Below are positions 55,901-64,000 of a stretch of 64,000 nt of DNA, in pieces; the first letter of the stretch is position 1; each line of letters opens with the position of its first letter. The notes under the pieces are model-generated. The model made no database searches and had not been told where the DNA came from. It worked only from the letters and a program-made list of their open reading frames with translations. The position numbers and the translations under genes were made by a program. The DNA is from Macrostomum hystrix (taxonomy: Eukaryota; Platyhelminthes; Macrostomidae), in NCBI GenBank assembly GCA_950097015.1, contig CATNEN010000007.1, positions 7,121,001 through 7,185,000 of the forward strand. Reading direction: 5' to 3'.

Positions 55901-58900
55901 AACTGTGAGCCTGCAGTGACTGCAAACTGTGAGACTGCAGTGACTGCAAACTGTGAGACTGCAGTGACTGCAAACTGTGAGACTGTAGTGACTGCAAACT
56001 GTGAGACTGCAGTGACTGCAAACTGTGAGACTGCAGTGACTGTAAACTGTGAGACTGTAGTGACTGCAAACTGTGAGACTGTAGTGACTGCAAACTGTGA
56101 GACTGCAGTGACTGCAAACTGTGAGACTGTAGTGACTGCAAACTGTGAGACTGCAGTGACTGCAAACTGTGAGACTGCAGTGACTGCAAACTGTGAGACT
56201 CCAAACTGTGAGACTGCGGTGACTGTAAACTGTGAGACTGTAGTGACTGCAAACTGTGAGACTGTAGTGACTGCAAACTGTGAGACTGTAGTGACTGCAA
56301 ACTGTGAGACTCCAGTGACTGCAAACTGTGAGACTGTAGTGACTGCAAACTGTGAGACTGTAGTGACTGCAAACTGTGAGACTGTAGTGACTGCAAACTG
56401 TGAGACTGTAGTGACTGCAAACTGTGAGACTCCAAACTGTGAGACTGCGGTGACTGTAAACTGTGAGACTGTAGTGACTGCAAACTGTGAGACTGTAGTG
56501 ACTGCAAACTGTGAGACTGTAGTGACTGCAAACTGTGAGACTGCGGTGACTGCAAACTGTGAGACTGTAGTGACTGCAAACTGTGAGACTGCAGTGACTG
56601 CAAACTGTGAGACTCCAGTGACTGCAAACTGTGAGACTGTAGTGACTGCAAACTGTGAGACTGCGGTGACTGCAAACTGTGAGACTGTAGTGACTGCAAA
56701 CTGTGAGACTGCAGTGACTGCAAACTGTGAGACTCCAGTGACTGCAAACTGTGAGACTGCGGTGACTGTAAACTGTGAGACTGTAGTGACTGCAAACTGT
56801 GAGACTGTAGTGACTGCAAACTGTGAGACTGCGGTGACTGCAAACTGTGAGACTGTAGTGACTGCAAACTGTGAGACTGTAGTGACTGTAAACTGTGAGA
56901 CTGTAGTGACTGCAAACTGTGAGACTGTAGTGACTGCAAACTGTGAGACTGTAGTGACTGCAAACTGTGAGACTGCAGTGACTGCAAACTGTGAGACTGC
57001 AGTGACTGCAAACTGTGAGACTCCAAACTGTGAGACTGCGGTGACTGTAAACTGTGAGACTGTAGTGACTGCAAACTGTGAGACTGTAGTGACTGCAAAC
57101 TGTGAGACTGTAGTGACTGCAAACTGTGAGACTGCGGTGACTGCAAACTGTGAGACTGTAGTGACTGCAAACTGTGAGACTGCAGTGACTGCAAACTGTG
57201 AGACTCCAGTGACTGCAAACTGTGAGACTGCAGTGACTGCAAACTGTGAGACTGTAGTGACTGTAAACTGTGAGACTGCAGTGACTGTAAACTGTGAGAC
57301 TGCAGTGACTGTAAACTGTGAGACTGCAGTGACTGTAAACTGTGAGCCTGCAGTGACTGCAAACTGTGAGACTGCAGTGACTGCAAACTGTGAGACTGCA
57401 GTGACTGCAAACTGTGAGACTGTAGTGACTGCAAACTGTGAGACTGCAGTGACTGCAAACTGTGAGACTGCAGTGACTGTAAACTGTGAGACTGTAGTTA
57501 CTGCAAACTGTGAGACTGTAGTGACTGCAAACTGTGAGACTGTAGTGACTGCAAACTGTGAGACTGCGGTGACTGCAAACTGTGAGACTGTAGTGACTGC
57601 AAACTGTGAGACTGCAGTGACTGTAAACTGTGAGACTGTAGTGACTGCAAACTGTGAGACTGCGGTGACTGCAAACTGTGAGACTGTAGTGACTGCAAAC
57701 TGTGAGACTGCAGTGACTGCAAACTGTGAGACTGCAGTGACTGTAAACTGTGAGACTCCAAACTGTGAGACTGCGGTGACTGTAAACTGTGAGACTGTAG
57801 TGACTGCAAACTGTGAGACTGTAGTGACTGCAAACTGTGAGACTCTAGTGACTGCAAACTGTGAGACTGCGGTGACTGCAAACTGTGAGACTGTAGTGAC
57901 TGCAAACTGTGAGACTGCAGTGACTGCAAACTGTGAGACTCCAGTGACTGCAAACTGTGAGACTGCAGTGACTGCAAACTGTGAGACTGCAGTGACTGCA
58001 AACTGTGAGACTGCAGTGACTGTAAACTGTGAGACTGCAGTGACTGTAAACTGTGAGCCTGCAGTGACTGCAAACTGTGAGACTGCAGTGACTGCAAACT
58101 GTGAGACTGCAGTGACTGCAAACTGTGAGACTGTAGTGACTGCAAACTGTGAGACTGCAGTGACTGCAAACTGTGAGACTGTAGTGACTGCAAACTGTGA
58201 GACTGCGGTGACTGCAAACTGTGAGACTGTAGTGACTGCAAACTGTGAGACTGCAGTGACTGCAAACTGTGAGACTCCAGTGACTGCAAACTGTGAGACT
58301 GCAGTGACTGCAAACTGTGAGACTGTAGTGACTGTAAACTGTGAGACTGCAGTGACTGTAAACTGTGAGACTGCAGTGACTGTAAACTGTGAGACTGCAG
58401 TGACTGTAAACTGTGAGCCTGCAGTGACTGCAAACTGTAAGACTGCAGTGACTGCAAACTGTGAGACTGTAGTGACTGCAAACTGTGAGACTGTAGTGAC
58501 TGCAAACTGTGAGACTGTAGTGACTGCAAACTGTGAGACTCCAAACTGTGAGACTGCGGTGACTGCAAACTGTGAGACTGTAGTGACTGCAAACTGTGAG
58601 ACTGTAGTGACTGCAAACTGTGAGACTGTAGTGACTGCAAACTGTGAGACTGTAGTGACTGCAAACTGTGAGACTGTAGTGACTGCAAACTGTGAGACTG
58701 TAGTGACTGCAAACTGTGAGACTGCAGTGACTGCAAACTGTGAGACTCCAAACTGTGAGACTGCGGTGACTGTAAACTGTGAGACTGTAGTGACTGCAAA
58801 CTGTGAGACTGTAGTGACTGCAAACTGTGAGACTGTAGTGACTGCAAACTGTGAGACTCCAGTGACTGCAAACTGTGAGACTGTAGTGACTGCAAACTGT

Positions 58901-61900
58901 GAGACTGTAGTGACTGCAAACTGTGAGACTGTAGTGACTGCAAACTGTGAGACTGTAGTGACTGCAAACTGTGAGACTCCAAACTGTGAGACTGCGGTGA
59001 CTGCAAACTGTGAGACTGTAGTGACTGCAAACTGTGAGACTGTAGTGACTGTAAACTGTGAGACTGTAGTGACTGCAAACTGTGAGACTGTAGTGACTGC
59101 AAACTGTGAGACTGTAGTGACTGCAAACTGTGAGACTGCAGTGACTGCAAACTGTGAGACTGCAGTGACTGCAAACTGTGAGACTCCAAACTGTGAGACT
59201 GCGGTGACTGTAAACTGTGAGACTGTAGTGACTGCAAACTGTGAGACTGTAGTGACTGCAAACTGTGAGACTGTAGTGACTGCAAACTGTGAGACTGCGG
59301 TGACTGCAAACTGTGAGACTGTAGTGACTGCAAACTGTGAGACTGCAGTGACTGCAAACTGTGAGACTCCAGTGACTGCAAACTGTGAGACTGCAGTGAC
59401 TGCAAACTGTGAGACTGTAGTGACTGTAAACTGTGAGACTGCAGTGACTGTAAACTGTGAGACTGCAGTGACTGTAAACTGTGAGACTGCAGTGACTGTA
59501 AACTGTGAGCCTGCAGTGACTGCAAACTGTGAGACTGCAGTGACTGCAAACTGTGAGACTGCAGTGACTGCAAACTGTGAGACTGTAGTGACTGCAAACT
59601 GTGAGACTGCAGTGACTGCAAACTGTGAGACTGCAGTGACTGTAAACTGTGAGACTGTAGTTACTGCAAACTGTGAGACTGTAGTGACTGCAAACTGTGA
59701 GACTGTAGTGACTGCAAACTGTGAGACTGCGGTGACTGCAAACTGTGAGACTGTAGTGACTGCAAACTGTGAGACTGCAGTGACTGTAAACTGTGAGACT
59801 GTAGTGACTGCAAACTGTGAGACTGCGGTGACTGCAAACTGTGAGACTGTAGTGACTGCAAACTGTGAGACTGCAGTGACTGCAAACTGTGAGACTGCAG
59901 TGACTGTAAACTGTGAGACTCCAAACTGTGAGACTGCGGTGACTGTAAACTGTGAGACTGTAGTGACTGCAAACTGTGAGACTGTAGTGACTGCAAACTG
60001 TGAGACTCTAGTGACTGCAAACTGTGAGACTGCGGTGACTGCAAACTGTGAGACTGTAGTGACTGCAAACTGTGAGACTGCAGTGACTGCAAACTGTGAG
60101 ACTCCAGTGACTGCAAACTGTGAGACTGCAGTGACTGCAAACTGTGAGACTGCAGTGACTGCAAACTGTGAGACTGCAGTGACTGTAAACTGTGAGACTG
60201 CAGTGACTGTAAACTGTGAGCCTGCAGTGACTGCAAACTGTGAGACTGCAGTGACTGCAAACTGTGAGACTGCAGTGACTGCAAACTGTGAGACTGTAGT
60301 GACTGCAAACTGTGAGACTGCAGTGACTGCAAACTGTGAGACTGTAGTGACTGCAAACTGTGAGACTGCGGTGACTGCAAACTGTGAGACTGTAGTGACT
60401 GCAAACTGTGAGACTGCAGTGACTGCAAACTGTGAGACTCCAGTGACTGCAAACTGTGAGACTGCAGTGACTGCAAACTGTGAGACTGTAGTGACTGTAA
60501 ACTGTGAGACTGCAGTGACTGTAAACTGTGAGACTGCAGTGACTGTAAACTGTGAGACTGCAGTGACTGTAAACTGTGAGCCTGCAGTGACTGCAAACTG
60601 TAAGACTGCAGTGACTGCAAACTGTGAGACTGTAGTGACTGCAAACTGTGAGACTGTAGTGACTGCAAACTGTGAGACTGTAGTGACTGCAAACTGTGAG
60701 ACTCCAAACTGTGAGACTGCGGTGACTGCAAACTGTGAGACTGTAGTGACTGCAAACTGTGAGACTGTAGTGACTGCAAACTGTGAGACTGTAGTGACTG
60801 CAAACTGTGAGACTGTAGTGACTGCAAACTGTGAGACTGTAGTGACTGCAAACTGTGAGACTGTAGTGACTGCAAACTGTGAGACTCCAAACTGTGAGAC
60901 TGCGGTGACTGCAAACTGTGAGACTGTAGTGACTGCAAACTGTGAGACTGCAGTGACTGCAAACTGTGAGACTGCAGTGACTGCAAACTGTGAGACTCCA
61001 AACTGTGAGACTGCGGTGACTGTAAACTGTGAGACTGTAGTGACTGCAAACTGTGAGACTGTAGTGACTGCAAACTGTGAGACTGTAGTGACTGCAAACT
61101 GTGAGACTGCGGTGACTGTAAACTGTGAGCCTGCAGTGACTGCAAACTGTGAGACTGCAGTGACTGCAAACTGTGAGACTGCAGTGACTGCAAACTGTGA
61201 GACTGTAGTGACTGCAAACTGTGAGACTGCAGTGACTGCAAACTGTGAGACTGCAGTGACTGTAAACTGTGAGACTGTAGTGACTGCAAACTGTGAGACT
61301 GTAGTGACTGCAAACTGTGAGACTGCAGTGACTGCAAACTGTGAGACTGTAGTGACTGCAAACTGTGAGACTGCAGTGACTGCAAACTGTGAGACTGCAG
61401 TGACTGCAAACTGTGAGACTCCAAACTGTGAGACTGCGGTGACTGTAAACTGTGAGACTGTAGTGACTGCAAACTGTGAGACTGTAGTGACTGCAAACTG
61501 TGAGACTGTAGTGACTGCAAACTGTGAGACTGCGGTGACTGCAAACTGTGAGACTGTAGTGACTGCAAACTGTGAGACTGTAGTGACTGCAAACTGTGAG
61601 ACTCCAGTGACTGCAAACTGTGAGACTGCAGTGACTGCAAACTGTGAGACTGCAGTGACTGTAAACTGTGAGACTGCAGTGACTGTAAACTGTGAGACTG
61701 CAGTGACTGTAAACTGTGAGCCTGCAGTGACTGCAAACTGTGAGACTGCAGTGACTGCAAACTGTGAGACTGCAGTGACTGCAAACTGTGAGACTGTAGT
61801 GACTGCAAACTGTGAGACTGCAGTGACTGCAAACTGTGAGACTCCAGTGACTGCAAACTGTGAGACTGCAGTGACTGCAAACTGTGAGACTGTAGTGACT

Positions 61901-64000
61901 GCAAACTGTGAGACTGTAGTGACTGCAAACTGTGAGACTGTAGTGACTGCAAACTGTGAGACTGTAGTGACTGCAAACTGTGAGACTCCAGTGATTGCAA
62001 ACTGTAAGACTGCAGTGACTGCAAACTGTGAGACTGTAGTGACTGCAAACTGTGAGACTGTAGTGACTGCAAACTGTGAGACTGTAGTGACTGCAAACTG
62101 TGAGACTGCGGTGACTGCAAACTGTGAGACTGTAGTGACTGCAAACTGTGAGACTGCAGTGACTGCAAACTGTGAGACTCCAGTGACTGCAAACTGTGAG
62201 ACTGCAGTGACTGTAAACTGTGAGACTGCAGTGACTGTAAACTGTGAGACTGCAGTGACTGTAAACTGTGAGACTGTAGTGACTGCAAACTGTGAGACTG
62301 CAGTGACTGCAAACTGTGAGACTGTAGTGACTGCAAACTGTGAGACTGCGGTGACTGCAAACTGTGAGACTGTAGTGACTGCAAACTGTGAGACTGCAGT
62401 GACTGCAAACTGTGAGACTCCAGTGACTGCAAACTGTGAGACTGCAGTGACTGCAAACTGTGAGACTCCAGTGACTGCAAACTGTGAGACTGCGGTGACT
62501 GTAAACTGTGAGACTGTAGTGACTGCAAACTGTGAGACTGTAGTGACTGCAAACTGTGAGACTCTAGTGACTGCAAACTGTGAGACTGCGGTGACTGCAA
62601 ACTGTGAGACTGTAGTGACTGCAAACTGTGAGACTGCAGTGACTGCAAACTGTGAGACTCCAGTGACTGCAAACTGTGAGACTGCAGTGACTGCAAACTG
62701 TGAGACTGCAGTGACTGTAAACTGTGAGACTGCAGTGACTGTAAACTGTGAGACTGCAGTGACTGTAAACTGTGAGCCTGCAGTGACTGCAAACTGTGAG
62801 ACTGCAGTGACTGCAAACTGTGAGACTGCAGTGACTGCAAACTGTGAGACTGTAGTGACTGCAAACTGTGAGACTGCAGTGACTGCAAACTGTGAGACTG
62901 TAGTGACTGCAAACTGTGAGACTGCGGTGACTGCAAACTGTGAGACTGTAGTGACTGCAAACTGTGAGACTGCAGTGACTGCAAACTGTGAGACTCCAGT
63001 GACTGCAAACTGTGAGACTGCAGTGACTGCAAACTGTGAGACTGTAGTGACTGTAAACTGTGAGACTGCAGTGACTGTAAACTGTGAGACTGCAGTGACT
63101 GTAAACTGTGAGACTGCAGTGACTGTAAACTGTGAGCCTGCAGTGACTGCAAACTGTAAGACTGCAGTGACTGCAAACTGTGAGACTGTAGTGACTGCAA
63201 TCTGTGAGACTGTAGTGACTGCAAACTGTGAGACTGTAGTGACTGCAAACTGTGAGACTCCAAACTGTGAGACTGCGGTGACTGCAAACTGTGAGACTGT
63301 AGTGACTGCAAACTGTGAGACTGCAGTGACTGCAAACTGTGAGACTGCAGTGACTGCAAACTGTGAGACTCCAAACTGTGAGACTGCGGTGACTGTAAAC
63401 TGTGAGACTGTAGTGACTGCAAACTGTGAGACTGTAGTGACTGCAAACTGTGAGACTGTAGTGACTGCAAACTGTGAGACTGCGGTGACTGTAAACTGTG
63501 AGCCTGCAGTGACTGCAAACTGTGAGACTGCAGTGACTGCAAACTGTGAGACTGCAGTGACTGCAAACTGTGAGACTGTAGTGACTGCAAACTGTGAGAC
63601 TGCAGTGACTGCAAACTGTGAGACTGCAGTGACTGTAAACTGTGAGACTGTAGTGACTGCAAACTGTGAGACTGTAGTGACTGCAAACTGTGAGACTGCA
63701 GTGACTGCAAACTGTGAGACTGTAGTGACTGCAAACTGTGAGACTGCAGTGACTGCAAACTGTGAGACTGCAGTGACTGCAAACTGTGAGACTCCAAACT
63801 GTGAGACTGCGGTGACTGTAAACTGTGAGACTGTAGTGACTGCAAACTGTGAGACTGTAGTGACTGCAAACTGTGAGACTGTAGTGACTGCAAACTGTGA
63901 GACTGCGGTGACTGCAAACTGTGAGACTGTAGTGACTGCAAACTGTGAGACTGTAGTGACTGCAAACTGTGAGACTCCAGTGACTGCAAACTGTGAGACT
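52975..64000. repeat. 24-bp satellite with higher-order repeats, runs off window
   Basis: More than 430 units of 24 bp. The plus strand of each unit contains ACTGTGAGACTG and AGTGACTGCAAAC. About every 8-20 units a 15-bp short unit (GAGACTCCAAACTGT) replaces one. Variants at fixed positions (GTA/GCA/GCG/CCA before GTGACTG, GAGCCTGCAG, CTGTAAGAC) recur in the same order. The rare TAGTTACTG variant appears at 54441, 57498 and 59661, each followed by the same series, which defines higher-order repeats of about 2.2-3.1 kb. Minus-strand frames of 476-1,442 codons with period LQSLQSHS are open because the unit has no stop in any minus frame. Confidence 0.98.

Noticed and set aside
52971-63989. Minus-strand frames of 476, 1,005, 707 and 1,442 codons made of LQSLQSHS repeats
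   Set aside because: The 24-bp unit has no stop in any minus frame, and one plus frame is also open. The frames begin at non-ATG codons and end only at the recurrent TAGTTACTG variant. There is no non-repeat domain or splice context, so openness is a property of the unit.

Overview
This window is nuclear DNA from an animal. Coding sequence is split by GT-AG introns of 48 bp to about 2.1 kb, and the recognisable proteins are metazoan: a PLEKHG5-type RhoGEF, the mTORC2 subunit RICTOR and a NAT16-like acetyltransferase. Tandem repeats, SINE-like elements, MITEs, a decayed LINE and a Crypton-like recombinase are dense. A repeat-rich invertebrate, perhaps a flatworm such as Macrostomum, would fit, but that is a guess; no taxonomic marker is present.

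Layout. 1-8.1 kb: intergenic sequence with microsatellites, tRNA-like SINE heads, two unassigned minus-strand open stretches, and a 5'-truncated LINE (4.8-6.3 kb) embedded in a CCAACA-type microsatellite. 8.1-20.9 kb (+): a 13-exon PLEKHG5-like gene whose exon phases join into 952 codons including the stop, with DH and PH domains. 20.9-23.2 kb: a short convergent intergenic gap with SINEs. 23.2-33.2 kb (-): a 10-exon RICTOR gene, 1,470 codons in one consistent frame. 34.6-36.6 kb (+): a 3-exon NAT16/histidine-acetyltransferase-like gene, divergent from RICTOR. 37-41 kb: a mobile-element cluster with a frameshifted Crypton-like tyrosine recombinase, several inverted-repeat elements and MITEs with TTAA-CAGTAG ends. 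43.1-46.9 kb: a 16-bp satellite. 48-50.7 kb: three minisatellites, with a 102-aa single-exon ORF on the minus strand between two of them. 51.0 and 52.0 kb (+): two candidate alternative first coding exons of an unidentified gene. 53.0 kb to the window end: an 11-kb, 24-bp satellite with higher-order structure that continues off the window.

RICTOR is the scaffold of mTORC2, which phosphorylates Akt/PKC/SGK. PLEKHG5 is a RhoA exchange factor. Both relate to actin and growth signalling, but they are convergent neighbours and nothing suggests shared regulation. The most unusual property of the window is architectural: nearly every long intron carries its own private minisatellite, often starting or ending within tens of bases of a splice site. 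The very long repeat ORFs (up to 1,442 codons) are best explained as satellites that happen to lack stop codons.
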